A stretch of 64,000 nucleotides of DNA from an uncultured Oscillospiraceae bacterium. GTDB lineage: Bacteria; Bacillota; Clostridia; Oscillospirales; Ruminococcaceae. Below the pieces are notes generated by a model that saw only the letters and a list, made by a program, of their open reading frames with translations, was not told the origin of the DNA and searched no databases. Both the position numbers and the translations under genes were made by a program. Shown in pieces: positions 39,881 to 48,632 of the stretch; within the stretch, counting starts at the first letter, position 1, and each line of letters opens with the position of its first letter. The stretch lies in contig UQBC01000011.1 of assembly GCA_900539195.1 (NCBI GenBank), positions 1 through 64,000 of the forward strand. Direction: 5' to 3'.

Positions 39881-40906
39881 TTATTCTTCTGATGTTTCCG
39901 CAGGTGCAGATGTAAGTATATCTGTAGGAATACCTGTATATGCAGGTTCATACTTGGGTCCTGCAACATTTGTGCTTGTGTTGCCGTCACCGGAGTTGCC
40001 GTCGTATCTGCTTTCCATATTGTCGATAATTTCATTTACAACATCGCTGTTGACATCTGAGCTGTTATCATCGTTGCGCTCATACGGATCGGTATTCGCG
40101 CCGTTAAGTCTGTATTCATATTTCAGAATATCGTCAATTACAGCCTGTGAAGTTGTGTCGAGCTGTGCTCTTACTATCATAATCTCAACACGCCTGTTCG
40201 CTGCTCTGCCTTCAGCCGTTGAGTTGTCGGCAATAGGCGTATAGCACGCTTTTCCTTCTACGGTAAACTTTTCACTGTCGACACAGCGGTTGTAATCCAT
40301 ATACTTTACAACGCTTGACGCTCTTGCGGCTGAAAGATCCCAGTCGTTCACATCGGATACTGCCTTTGCAGTATGACCGGATACTTCGCAGGATTTTATG
40401 TACTTGTTCACTGCCTTTATACCGGGCATGAACTTGTTGAGTACCTGTTTGCCTTCTTCTTTCAGTACGGCGCTGTTGCCGTCAAACATTATCGTGTTGT
40501 TGAATCGGATAAAGATTCTTGTCGGTGTCTGTTCAATATAGACATACTGACCAAGATCGTTCTTTTCCGTTGTTGTCTTTAAAAAGCTGTAAAGCTGGTT
40601 GAAATCGGAGGGAAGGCCCTCTGTCTGTTCGCTTGTAGTGCCGCCGTTCTGAGTGTTCGGAGGCGATTCGGCGTTGCCGTTTGTATCTGCGGCATTATTT
40701 TTAGGCTGTTCGTCCATTACAAACGGGTTTACATAAGTACCGCTTGAAGTAAACGACTGATATATGTACTGCCACTTTGTTTCATCTACCGATGATGCAG
40801 AATACAGCAATACGAAAAAGCACAGCAGAAGCGTAACCATATCGGCATAGGTGTCAAGCCAGTTGCCCTTTTCTTCTCCTCCGCCTCCGGATCTTCTTTT
40901 TGCCAT
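39881..40906 (-). CDS. motB: Flagellar motor stator protein MotB
   Basis: 341 residues. The single membrane helix follows GNWLDTYADMVTLLLCFFVLLY, which holds the proton-path Asp (DTYADM region). The OmpA-like peptidoglycan-binding domain is at about 150-275 (SAVLKEEGKQVLNKFMPGIK, NRRVEIMI). The last 65 residues are Asn/Ser-rich and disordered. ATG 40906 with GGTGGAG upstream is preferred to a TTG at 40927. Confidence 0.93.
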   Translation of the reverse strand: MAKRRSGGGGEEKGNWLDTYADMVTLLLCFFVLLYSASSVDETKWQYIYQSFTSSGTYVNPFVMDEQPKNNAADTNGNAESPPNTQNGGTTSEQTEGLPSDFNQLYSFLKTTTEKNDLGQYVYIEQTPTRIFIRFNNTIMFDGNSAVLKEEGKQVLNKFMPGIKAVNKYIKSCEVSGHTAKAVSDVNDWDLSAARASSVVKYMDYNRCVDSEKFTVEGKACYTPIADNSTAEGRAANRRVEIMIVRAQLDTTSQAVIDDILKYEYRLNGANTDPYERNDDNSSDVNSDVVNEIIDNMESRYDGNSGDGNTSTNVAGPKYEPAYTGIPTDILTSAPAETSEE

Positions 40907-40980
40907 TTCTCCACCGCCTTTCTGCAATTAGCGTAACCAATATATTTTAACATATTTACGGTTATTTTTCAACAGTTAAT

Positions 40981-41751
40981 TTACTTGCTTTCCTTCTTTT
41001 TTATATCTGTCTGGGCAAGCATGAATTCGAGCTTTTCCTGAATAAGTCTTGGGTTGGAGCCTGCCGCAATCGACAGTACGCCTTCTTCTATTATCTGCAT
41101 ACATAAAAGCTCCTGCTCATGGCTGTTTTTCAGCGATGATGCAATCGGCGCAAACAGTACGTTTGAGAATAGTGAGCCGTAGAACGTTGTGATAAGCGCA
41201 ACCGCCATACCGCTTGACAGGTTGCTTGAGTCTTCACCCATACCTTTAAGCATATTTACAAGTCCGACAAGAGTACCGAGCATTCCGAATGCGGGGAATA
41301 CCGACATACCTTTTTCAAAGAAAAGTCTGCCTCTTTCGTGACGCTCGCACATAAAGTCTATTGCGTCGTCAAGCATACTTCTTACTTTATCAAGGTCGTT
41401 TGCGTCAACTATCAGCATAAGACTTTCCTTGAGGAAAGGATCGTCGCACTTGTTTGCACTGTCTTCAAGGGAGATAAGACCCTTTGTTCTGGCGATCTTT
41501 GCAAATTCAACAATCTGATCTATGTAGCTATGCGGATTGAATTTCTTCGGGAACAACGCCAGCTTCAGATATTTCGGCAGATTTTTAAGGTATGAGAGCG
41601 GGAATGAACCGATAAGACAGCCGATAGTACCGCCGACTGTGATAGCAAGCGAAGGTACATCTATGAACCAGTCAAGCTGACCGCCGTTAAATATACCGAA
41701 TATAACCAGACCGAATGATGCTATCCAGCCTATGATGATCGTAATATTCAA
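40981..41751 (-). CDS. motA: Flagellar motor stator protein MotA
   Basis: 256 residues, four membrane helices with the MotA/ExbB segment GMSVFPAFGMLGTLVGLVNMLKGM. The start is TTG at 41751, eight bases after AGGAGG, giving MNITIIIGWIAS; the open frame to 41784 has no ribosome site. It works with MotB as the stator. The presence of a Gly/Ala-rich pore and Asp in MotB suggests proton coupling, but this is not certain from sequence. Confidence 0.94.
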   Translation of the reverse strand: MNITIIIGWIASFGLVIFGIFNGGQLDWFIDVPSLAITVGGTIGCLIGSFPLSYLKNLPKYLKLALFPKKFNPHSYIDQIVEFAKIARTKGLISLEDSANKCDDPFLKESLMLIVDANDLDKVRSMLDDAIDFMCERHERGRLFFEKGMSVFPAFGMLGTLVGLVNMLKGMGEDSSNLSSGMAVALITTFYGSLFSNVLFAPIASSLKNSHEQELLCMQIIEEGVLSIAAGSNPRLIQEKLEFMLAQTDIKKKESK

Positions 41752-41809
41752 AACAATTTCCTCCTGTAAAGGTTTATATAACACAGCCGGTGGCTGTAAT
41801 ATTCATAAT

Positions 41810-42013
41810 TTATATCCCTCTCTCGAGACGCTGACGTCTTACAGACAGCCTGTATTCCTTGATGAGAGAAAGTATTTCGTTCATCGACTGCTCAACTATG
41901 TATGAATGACCCGTACTCGTGGTAATTACCGTGTCGGGATTTTCCGTTACTATTTCGATAAGATCGGGATTAAGCATAAACTTTTCCCCGTTGAGCTTTG
42001 TAAGTATTATCAT
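41810..42013 (-). CDS. flbD: Flagellar protein FlbD
   Basis: 67 residues: MIILTKLNGEKFMLNPDLIEIVTENPDTVITTSTG is the FlbD signature, followed by a helical tail (NEILSLIKEYRLSVRRQR). FlbD always sits between flgE and motA in clostridial and spirochaete clusters; its role is not known in detail. The ATG at 42013 has AGGAAGG upstream. Confidence 0.92.
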   Translation of the reverse strand: MIILTKLNGEKFMLNPDLIEIVTENPDTVITTSTGHSYIVEQSMNEILSLIKEYRLSVRRQRLERGI

Positions 42014-42370
42014 ATATTTCCTTCCTTTGCGGTATCGTCCGCATTGTAATTGATTCCGCCTGTCGAATGTCCGGAAACAGCCGTTTATCATAACCGTTCA
42101 GGCATAATATAACGGGCATTCCGGCGGAGCTGACGCTCCGCCTGCCCTTATAAACTTGAATTTATATCACAGAAACCTGCAATTTCCGCCAAACTCTTGG
42201 CTTTTGATGAACGCTCTGTTAGCTTTGCAATGAAACCAAAGTTGTAATTTACATCAACAACGGAACCCCGCCGTTTTGCTATCCGCCGCCAAACCGCAAC
42301 ATTTTCAAAGGCGGAATTTGCTGCGGCTCACAGCCGCAAAGGCGGAATTGCCTGCGGCGGCACGCCGCCG
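42014..42370 (-). repeat. Repeat-filled gap between flgE and flbD
   Basis: 357 bases without a gene. Directly after the flgE stop lies a CGGCGG/CCGCCG hairpin, then two units of AAAGGCGGAATT with GCGGCTCACAGCCGC (about 42302-42370), related to the repeats near trpB2 and the MATE gene. At 42205-42232 GATGAACGCTCTGTTAGCTT matches the start of a module in the hairpin array near tRNA-Leu. A further stem GGCGGAGC/GCTCCGCC lies at about 42124-42143. No clear promoter was found. Confidence 0.7.
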
Positions 42371-43936
42371 TTAGCGCTTGAGGTTTACTATTTCTTCGAG
42401 CATCGTGTCCGAAGTGGTGATGATTCTTGAGTTCGCCTGGAAGCCTCTCTGCGTGATGATCATATCGGAGAATTCCTGCGACAAGTCAACGTTTGACATT
42501 TCGAGCGCACCCGATACTACAGAAGCAGAACCGTTCTCGCCTGCAATGTTTACCTGAGGCTGACCCGATGAAAGAGTTTCTCTCCAGTAGGAGCTTCCCA
42601 CCTGCTCAAGACCGTTGGGGTTATCGAATGTAACAATATCAATTCTGCCGAGCATTATGATACCGTGTACGCTGTGTACACCGTAGATAGTGCCGTCCTC
42701 GTTGATATATACACTGTCAAGATCCTTGACCGTCTGCGTAGCCGCAACACGTCCGTCTGTCATCTTGATATTGCCCAGAAGCTCGACCATATCAGAGAAG
42801 AAGTTGTTCGAGCCGCCTGCAAGACCAACCTTGCCGTCTGTTGCAAGAAGCGTTTCAAGTGCGCCGTTTGCAGCGTCCCAGTCAGCGCTTGTAACCTTCA
42901 TCTGATATTTTTCGTTACCGCCTGCCGCCTTGTCTACAGCCGCCTGTATGTCAGCAACCGTTGCTCCGGGATGAACGCTTATCGTAAGACCGTTGTCAGA
43001 CCACTTTGCGGTAGTTTCTGCGGCATTCTTGGAATATCTTAAGTTAATCGTGTAGTTGTTTGCGTATTCCCCTGCGTTTACTGTCGTAAATGTAAGAGAA
43101 GCCTTTGTTGTTCCGTCGTCCAGCTTCATTGTGTTTGTAGCTGTCGTTGCAGGAATGTCTGCCGCAGGAGGTATAGTATCAAGCTCAAAGTGGAGCGGAA
43201 GTACGCCCTCGATGCTTACACCGCCGTTTTCGCACGCACGGGTCACAGCGTCCTCAAGATCGTTGAGGTTTGTATAATCATTCTTTTCGTTAAGCTGTAC
43301 AACCAGCTTGTTTCCGCTCATATAAGCGTAATCGCTGTTGCCTACCGTAAAGCCTACCGATATGTTGCCGTCCGGAGTCGCTGTATCTGCCGATACTGTA
43401 AGCGGATATGTACCGCCCTTGTATGTAATTGTCTTTGAGTAGCTGGCTTCGTTGTCAAGCACTTCGGGAACTACAAATGTAATTCTGTTTGAAGATGCGT
43501 CAACGCCTGTTGCGTCACCGCTTACGCCGAGTACCATATTACCGTTTGAGTCAACAAGGTTACCTGCGTTATCAACGTTGAATACGCCTGCTCTTGAGTA
43601 GAAGATGTTGCCGGCTTCGTCCATTACCTGGAAAAATCCGTCGCCCGATAAAGCACAGTCATAAACGCTGTCGGAATAAGTGAAGCCTGACTGTCCCATT
43701 ACCTGTCCGATAGCGCCAAGCTTAGTGCCATAACCTACCTGAGAGGGGTTTACACCACCCTGGAGGTTAGAACCTGCCGAGCCGTTCTTCTTAGTCTGGT
43801 AATATACCTCCTGGAAGGTAGTTACGCTTGTCTTGAAGCCTGTAGTGTTGACGTTTGCAATATTGTTGCCTATAACGTCCATCTTCTGCTGATGTGTCTT
43901 TAATCCTGACACGCCCGAGAATAAAGATCTAACCAT
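42371..43936 (-). CDS. flgE: Flagellar hook protein FlgE
   Basis: 521 residues. N-terminal rod/hook signature NNIANVNTTGFKTSVTTFQE (about 28-47) and C-terminal VDLSQEFSDMIITQRGFQANSRIITTSDTMLEEIVNL form the core coiled coil. The middle 300 residues are the exposed D1/D2 domains with many Thr, Asn and Gly, larger than in the shortest hook proteins. ATG 43936 follows AAAGGAAC. It lies 81 bases after the TIGR02530-like gene. Confidence 0.95.
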   Translation of the reverse strand: MVRSLFSGVSGLKTHQQKMDVIGNNIANVNTTGFKTSVTTFQEVYYQTKKNGSAGSNLQGGVNPSQVGYGTKLGAIGQVMGQSGFTYSDSVYDCALSGDGFFQVMDEAGNIFYSRAGVFNVDNAGNLVDSNGNMVLGVSGDATGVDASSNRITFVVPEVLDNEASYSKTITYKGGTYPLTVSADTATPDGNISVGFTVGNSDYAYMSGNKLVVQLNEKNDYTNLNDLEDAVTRACENGGVSIEGVLPLHFELDTIPPAADIPATTATNTMKLDDGTTKASLTFTTVNAGEYANNYTINLRYSKNAAETTAKWSDNGLTISVHPGATVADIQAAVDKAAGGNEKYQMKVTSADWDAANGALETLLATDGKVGLAGGSNNFFSDMVELLGNIKMTDGRVAATQTVKDLDSVYINEDGTIYGVHSVHGIIMLGRIDIVTFDNPNGLEQVGSSYWRETLSSGQPQVNIAGENGSASVVSGALEMSNVDLSQEFSDMIITQRGFQANSRIITTSDTMLEEIVNLKR

Positions 43937-44017
43937 GATCTGTTCCTTTCTCCATCGTGCCGACCGTTCTTACCCGTCTGTCATTCGGGGTAAGGAATAC
44001 TTCCTTTCGGTCCGGTA

Positions 44018-44422
44018 TTACATAATTACGGTCGAGTCGATGTTCGTAAAAATATTTCCTTTTAAATCTTCCTGTGACATAGTTGTGATTACCGTGCGGT
44101 TTTTCACACTCACCACAAAAGCAGTCTTGTCTACGAGTACCAGTGTTTCGTTACTGCCCTTTTCTGCGGCTATCTCAATGCCGTCATTAAGTCTTTGCAG
44201 CATATCCGAGTCAAGTATCTCGATATTTCTGCTTTCTATACGCTTCATTGCGTGTTTTGAAAAGCCTACCGCCGAGTTTCTTGCATCAAGCTCGCTTTGT
44301 AGAGCCTGCGCAAATGTTCCTCCCGACTGTTGTGCGGCCTTTTCAGCATTCCCTGCTTTTGCGGTGTTAACGTTGCCTGTCGAAATCTGCAGATTCCGCA
44401 GCTTGAGTTCATTTATCAACAT
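44018..44422 (-). CDS. Flagellar operon protein, TIGR02530/DUF3766 type
   Basis: 134 residues. The conserved part FSKHAMKRIESRNIEIL and LVLVDKTAFVVSVKNRTVITTM matches the small protein that lies between flgD and flgE in Bacillus- and Clostridium-type clusters. It is soluble, with a disordered Gln/Gly-rich N terminus. Its role in hook building is inferred from position only. The gene follows flgD by 19 bases. Confidence 0.85.
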   Translation of the reverse strand: MLINELKLRNLQISTGNVNTAKAGNAEKAAQQSGGTFAQALQSELDARNSAVGFSKHAMKRIESRNIEILDSDMLQRLNDGIEIAAEKGSNETLVLVDKTAFVVSVKNRTVITTMSQEDLKGNIFTNIDSTVIM

Positions 44423-44441
44423 AACACTGCCGCCTTTATAT

Positions 44442-45116
44442 TTACTTGTTGCCCTCGGCGTTTCCTGCCGGAGCTTCCGTGTTTTTGTCAGCTGTACTTC
44501 CCGTACCCTCGCTGACGTGTACTATCTCGTCAATAGAGTAGAGATAATTGTCTATCACGATCTTAGCGTCGCCGTCCTGCATTTCTGCCGACTCGACCTT
44601 GCCCTTTGCATAGTAGAATTTGCCGTCGTCGCCGAGTACCTTTACCGTTACTTCCTTGCCCACATATCCCAGTGCCTCGGTCATCGTGTGTAATGTACTC
44701 TTGCTTACCGTATCGCTTATCGCCTTTACCGCCGATAAATCGTACTGCTTACCGTCAACTACTACCTTAACATCGCTTCCGCTGATGTTCACTCCGGTGC
44801 ATACGCCCGATAAAAGCGTTCCGTCGTCGCTCTGCGCATTCATTGTAAGCGTCTTTCCTACAAGACCTGCCGCATAGTTTGACATACTGTACTTCAGATT
44901 GTCCTGCTGTGCCTGTAATGCCGTGAACTGTGCCATCTGCGACACGAACTCGGTATTTGAAGTAGGCTCAAGCGGATCCTGGTTGCTCATTTCCGCCATA
45001 AGCAGACTGAAGAACGTATCTGTGCTTATCGTATCGTTCTTGCCCGAATTCTTGAAAAGATCCTTGTACTTTTCGTGATTTGACTGTACACTCTGAAGAC
45101 TTGATAAATCTGCCAT
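44442..45116 (-). CDS. flgD: Flagellar hook assembly (cap) protein FlgD
   Basis: 224 residues. The N-terminal FlgD signature is DTFFSLLMAEMSNQDPLEPTSNTEFVSQMAQFTALQ (about 34-70). The rest holds the FlgD Ig/Tudor-like domain, and the acidic, Gly/Asn-rich tail is disordered. FlgD caps the growing hook. ATG 45116 is followed 37 bases after fliK. Confidence 0.93.
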   Translation of the reverse strand: MADLSSLQSVQSNHEKYKDLFKNSGKNDTISTDTFFSLLMAEMSNQDPLEPTSNTEFVSQMAQFTALQAQQDNLKYSMSNYAAGLVGKTLTMNAQSDDGTLLSGVCTGVNISGSDVKVVVDGKQYDLSAVKAISDTVSKSTLHTMTEALGYVGKEVTVKVLGDDGKFYYAKGKVESAEMQDGDAKIVIDNYLYSIDEIVHVSEGTGSTADKNTEAPAGNAEGNK

Positions 45117-45153
45117 CTGTTATCCTTTCGTGTAAGCCCTGCCGATATTTCTA

Positions 45154-46683
45154 TCAGCCCATCGCCTGAATCTCCCCCAACAGATCCTCAAAATCGTCCG
45201 TGTCATTCTTCTGCTGACCGTGCGACTGCTGTCTGTAAGGGTTCTTACTGCTGCCGTCAAAATCTCTCTGGAATAATTCCGCATGCGAGGTTTCCACCTT
45301 GTACGAGGTAAGCTCCACATCGTCATTCTTCAGCGCATATGCAAGCTGCTCGGACTTTGCCTGTAAAAGCTCCTTCGCCGCCTGAGTTTCCGTCAGTATC
45401 TCAACTGTTAGTTTTCCGCTTTCGTTTGCCATACGAACAGTTATTTTGCCAAGTGTTTCGGGTGTAAGCACAACTGTAAGCGTACTTCTGCCGTTTGCCT
45501 TAGGTGCGTGTTCGCTCACAAACTCAGCCATATCGCTTATCGGTACTCTGACCGTGCGGATTTCCTGCCTGTTTTCGTCATAACGGCTTTCTGTTCTTGC
45601 AAATACATCACTGCCCTTTGCAAGCATATCGCTTACCGCATTCTTGTCGGTAACCTTCTGATCTGCTTCAAGGTCGCTGTCAGACTTTGTGACCTCGTTT
45701 CCCTTGGTTATCGCTCTAAGCTCATCGCTCTTGCTTTCGATGCTTCGCTTGGTAAATGCAATTCTCGGAGCATTGTCATCCTGTGTCTGCATATCCTGCT
45801 TTACGCTGTTGTCACCGTATTTTTCGTATGACGTTACCGTAAATTCAGCCTTTACAGCCTCAGGACTGTCCGCTTTTATACCGGATGTTTCCTGCCTGCT
45901 TGTTTTCCCGGTAATATCTGTTTTCCCGATAAAGTCCATCTTCTCGACAAAATCGGTCTTTTCGGTAAAAGTCGTATCCGCCTTTGAACGTATATTATCC
46001 GCATCTGAAGACTTTCCGGCATTTCCGACAGCCACGCTTGCAAAAGCGTCTGAATTGTCAGCTGTTACAGTCACAGCATTTTTGCTGTCAATGCTGTCTG
46101 AAGCGATTTTAGCATCGACGTTCGTCCGGTTTACAGTATCCGCAGATTCGTCGTTATTCATCTGAATTTCGCTCGCAAAATCATTTACGGCGGAAATCTC
46201 TCCGTTTTGTAAACCGAGAGCCGTATGAACATCATTTCCGGCTGAAACTTTGCTGAAAGTGCCTTCTTCCGATAATACATCGCCTATCGGATCGCTAACC
46301 TCAAGACCGGGCATAATCTGCATAAGCTCGCTGTTGTCCGTCTGAATTGCATCAGCATAAAACTGCATCGTACCGCCTTGCAGATATCCTGCAAGCTCGG
46401 CTGTTTTCAGAAGTTCTTTTAGCTCCTCGGCACTCTGTTCAAGTTCGGCAAGTTCGCCCAGTAAATCGCCGGTCATGATTGCTGTATTCTCGGCGCTCAT
46501 ACGGGTCGCCGAGTTCATATTGATTTGCTGACCGCTTGTTACCATAGCACCGAGCGTATCGGAGAAACCTCCGGCAGTACCATTTGCTGAGCCGTTTTGT
46601 ACATTACCTGTTGAGATCGTGGCGGCATTGCCTGCAAGCGCCATAACGACGTTTGCAGGCAATACTGCTGTTCCATTCATCAT
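45154..46683 (-). CDS. fliK: Flagellar hook-length control protein FliK
   Basis: 509 residues, mostly disordered and rich in Ser, Asp, Lys and Thr, as expected for a molecular ruler. The C-terminal flg_hook domain (about 385-470) shows RSTLTVVLTPETLGKITVRMANESGKLTVEIL and ELLQAKSEQLAYALKNDDVEL. It measures hook length and triggers the FlhB switch. ATG 46683 lies five bases after GGGGGTGAG. A 154-base gap with a promoter-like sequence precedes it. Confidence 0.88.
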   Translation of the reverse strand: MMNGTAVLPANVVMALAGNAATISTGNVQNGSANGTAGGFSDTLGAMVTSGQQINMNSATRMSAENTAIMTGDLLGELAELEQSAEELKELLKTAELAGYLQGGTMQFYADAIQTDNSELMQIMPGLEVSDPIGDVLSEEGTFSKVSAGNDVHTALGLQNGEISAVNDFASEIQMNNDESADTVNRTNVDAKIASDSIDSKNAVTVTADNSDAFASVAVGNAGKSSDADNIRSKADTTFTEKTDFVEKMDFIGKTDITGKTSRQETSGIKADSPEAVKAEFTVTSYEKYGDNSVKQDMQTQDDNAPRIAFTKRSIESKSDELRAITKGNEVTKSDSDLEADQKVTDKNAVSDMLAKGSDVFARTESRYDENRQEIRTVRVPISDMAEFVSEHAPKANGRSTLTVVLTPETLGKITVRMANESGKLTVEILTETQAAKELLQAKSEQLAYALKNDDVELTSYKVETSHAELFQRDFDGSSKNPYRQQSHGQQKNDTDDFEDLLGEIQAMG

Positions 46684-46749
46684 ATCTCACCCCCTTTCAG
46701 TGCTATTCATTGTCAAAAACAATATATGCTTTTTAACAACTTTTATATA

Positions 46750-46772
46750 TTTAACAGGTTTAAACCGTTAAA
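46750..46772. promoter_or_regulatory. Near-perfect palindrome in the fliK leader
   Basis: Arms TTTAACAGGTTT and AAACCGTTAAA meet around the centre with one unpaired base. It lies about 25-50 bases downstream of the expected fliK transcription start, a plausible operator position. The binding protein is unknown. Confidence 0.5.
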
Positions 46773-46804
46773 TTTTATGAAAATTGCACAGCTTTCCACC
46801 TTGT

Positions 46805-46833
46805 ATTGTAACACATTTCAAGAGATATGTCAA
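46805..46833 (-). promoter_or_regulatory. Internal promoter before fliK
   Basis: On the minus strand TTGACA (46828-46833), 17 bases, TACAAT (46805-46810). It would give hook and export genes a start separate from the basal-body genes. Confidence 0.7.
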
Positions 46834-46837
46834 CAAT

Positions 46838-47290
46838 TTACTGAGTTGTACCGCCGTTTGAAGAGCCGTTTGTAACGAACTCCTCGATGATCTGCTCCTG
46901 CTCTTTCTGAGCGGCATATCTGTACTCTTCAAGCTGTTTTTCTTCCAGCTTTTCGAGCTTTGAAACCTCTTTTGTAGCGTCAATCACTTTCTGCAACTGA
47001 TTTTCGATTTCCTCACGCTTGTGCGCCATATGCGCTTTTATACGATATATGTCCTGTTGCAGAGAGGAAACGTATTTCTTATGCAGCGACAATCTCATAG
47101 CGGTAGTGCCGCCCCGCACAAGCTCGTTCAGCTTGTCAATGCTTTGTTCGTACTCAGCCGTCTTTGCATCAAGCTCGCTTTGCATTTCTGCAAGCTCCGC
47201 CCTTAGTCTGCCGAGTATTGATTTCTCGCTGTCAAGCACCTGATCGTTGTACTTTTTCAGCGACTGCAATGTAAAATTAAACTTCTTCAT
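46838..47290 (-). CDS. fliJ: Flagellar export chaperone FliJ
   Basis: 150 residues, almost entirely coiled coil (FTLQSLKKYNDQVLDSEKSILGRLRAELAEMQ...). The start FNFTLQSLKKY is the FliJ pattern and the position after fliI is standard. FliJ forms the central stalk of the FliI ATPase ring. It lies 12 bases after fliI and ends at the promoter-like region of fliK. Confidence 0.9.
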   Translation of the reverse strand: MKKFNFTLQSLKKYNDQVLDSEKSILGRLRAELAEMQSELDAKTAEYEQSIDKLNELVRGGTTAMRLSLHKKYVSSLQQDIYRIKAHMAHKREEIENQLQKVIDATKEVSKLEKLEEKQLEEYRYAAQKEQEQIIEEFVTNGSSNGGTTQ

Positions 47291-47302
47291 ATCGCATTAA
47301 TA

Positions 47303-48607
47303 TCAGGAAACTGCCGCCTTTAACAGCTTTATGGTATCCTCCATTGAGAACGATTCATACATTCCCTGCATCAGAAAATCGTTTATCTTGTCTATCTTCT
47401 TTATTGCCTCGTCAAGAGCCGGGTTTGTACCTTTTTTGTATGCTCCTATCGAGATAAGGTCTGCGTTGTTGTTGTAAAGCGCAAGCAGATTTCTCAGCTT
47501 TCCTGCCGCCTTTTTATGCTCAGGATCAGCTATCGCCGACATAAGACGTGAGATGCTCGGCAGTATGTCAATTGCAGGATAATGGTTCTGCGCCGCTATC
47601 TTACGGCTCAGAACTATATGTCCGTCAATTATACCTCTTACGGTATCCGATATAGGCTCGTTTGTATCGTCGCCCTCAACAAGAACCGCATAAATTCCTG
47701 TTATACTGCCCTTTTCAAAGTTGCCTGCCCTTTCGAGCAGTTTCGGCATTGCGGCGTATATTGACGGGGTATAGCCTCTTGCAACGGGAGGCTCGCCTGT
47801 TGCAAGACCTATCTCACGCTGTGCCATCGCAAAACGTGTAAGATTATCCATCATCAGCAGTACGTCCTTGCCCTGCGAGCAGAAATATTCCGCTATAGCT
47901 GTAGCCGTCATCGGACATTTATTTCTCATCATCGCAGGCTGATCCGATGTTGCGACAACAACGACCGACCTTGCCATGCCCTCTTCTCCGAGATCGTTTT
48001 CGATAAACTCTCTTACCTCTCTGCCACGCTCGCCTACAAGCGCTATGACATTGAGGTCAGCCTTAACTTTTCGGGCAATCATACCCATAAGAGTTGACTT
48101 GCCTACGCCGGAGCCTGCAAAGATACCCATTCTTTGCCCCTTACCCATTGTAAGAAGTCCGTCGATCGCCTTTACGCCAAGCTCTATCGGCTCGTGTATT
48201 TTCGGGCGTGTCAGCGGATTTACCGGTACGCCCGCTATCGGCATCGAATCTGTATATTCCACCGGGTCGCCGCCGTCAAGCGGATTTCCCAGTGCGTCTA
48301 TTATTCTTCCAACAAGCTTGTTGCTGACCCTTACATTCAGCTTGTCGCCGGTATTGTCAACTATACTGCCGGGTCCTATGCCCTCAAGGTCGGTATACGG
48401 CATAAGCAGTACCTTATGCTCGTTGAATCCCACCACTTCGGCAGGGATATGCGACTTCATATCCTTTGTGTAGATACGGCACACATCGCCTATACTGCAC
48501 AGCGGACCGCTTGCCTCGATCGTCATTCCGACTATCTTTTCAATTTTACCCAGATACTTATATGTATCGGTAGCTCTGAGTTCTGTCAGAAATCCGCCGA
48601 GATCCAT
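47303..48607 (-). CDS. fliI: Flagellum-specific ATPase FliI
   Basis: 434 residues. Walker A GIFAGSGVGKST (about 158-169), the catalytic Glu in GERGREVREF, Walker B VLLMMDNLTRFA and the export-ATPase segment SGSITGIYAVLVEGDD-like (KGSITGIYAVLVEGDD). It is an F1-beta-like enzyme that drives unfolding of exported flagellar proteins. ATG 48607 lies 25 bases after fliH. Confidence 0.97.
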   Translation of the reverse strand: MDLGGFLTELRATDTYKYLGKIEKIVGMTIEASGPLCSIGDVCRIYTKDMKSHIPAEVVGFNEHKVLLMPYTDLEGIGPGSIVDNTGDKLNVRVSNKLVGRIIDALGNPLDGGDPVEYTDSMPIAGVPVNPLTRPKIHEPIELGVKAIDGLLTMGKGQRMGIFAGSGVGKSTLMGMIARKVKADLNVIALVGERGREVREFIENDLGEEGMARSVVVVATSDQPAMMRNKCPMTATAIAEYFCSQGKDVLLMMDNLTRFAMAQREIGLATGEPPVARGYTPSIYAAMPKLLERAGNFEKGSITGIYAVLVEGDDTNEPISDTVRGIIDGHIVLSRKIAAQNHYPAIDILPSISRLMSAIADPEHKKAAGKLRNLLALYNNNADLISIGAYKKGTNPALDEAIKKIDKINDFLMQGMYESFSMEDTIKLLKAAVS

Positions 48608-48632
48608 GTTAAAGTCCTTTCAAATAAGGGAG

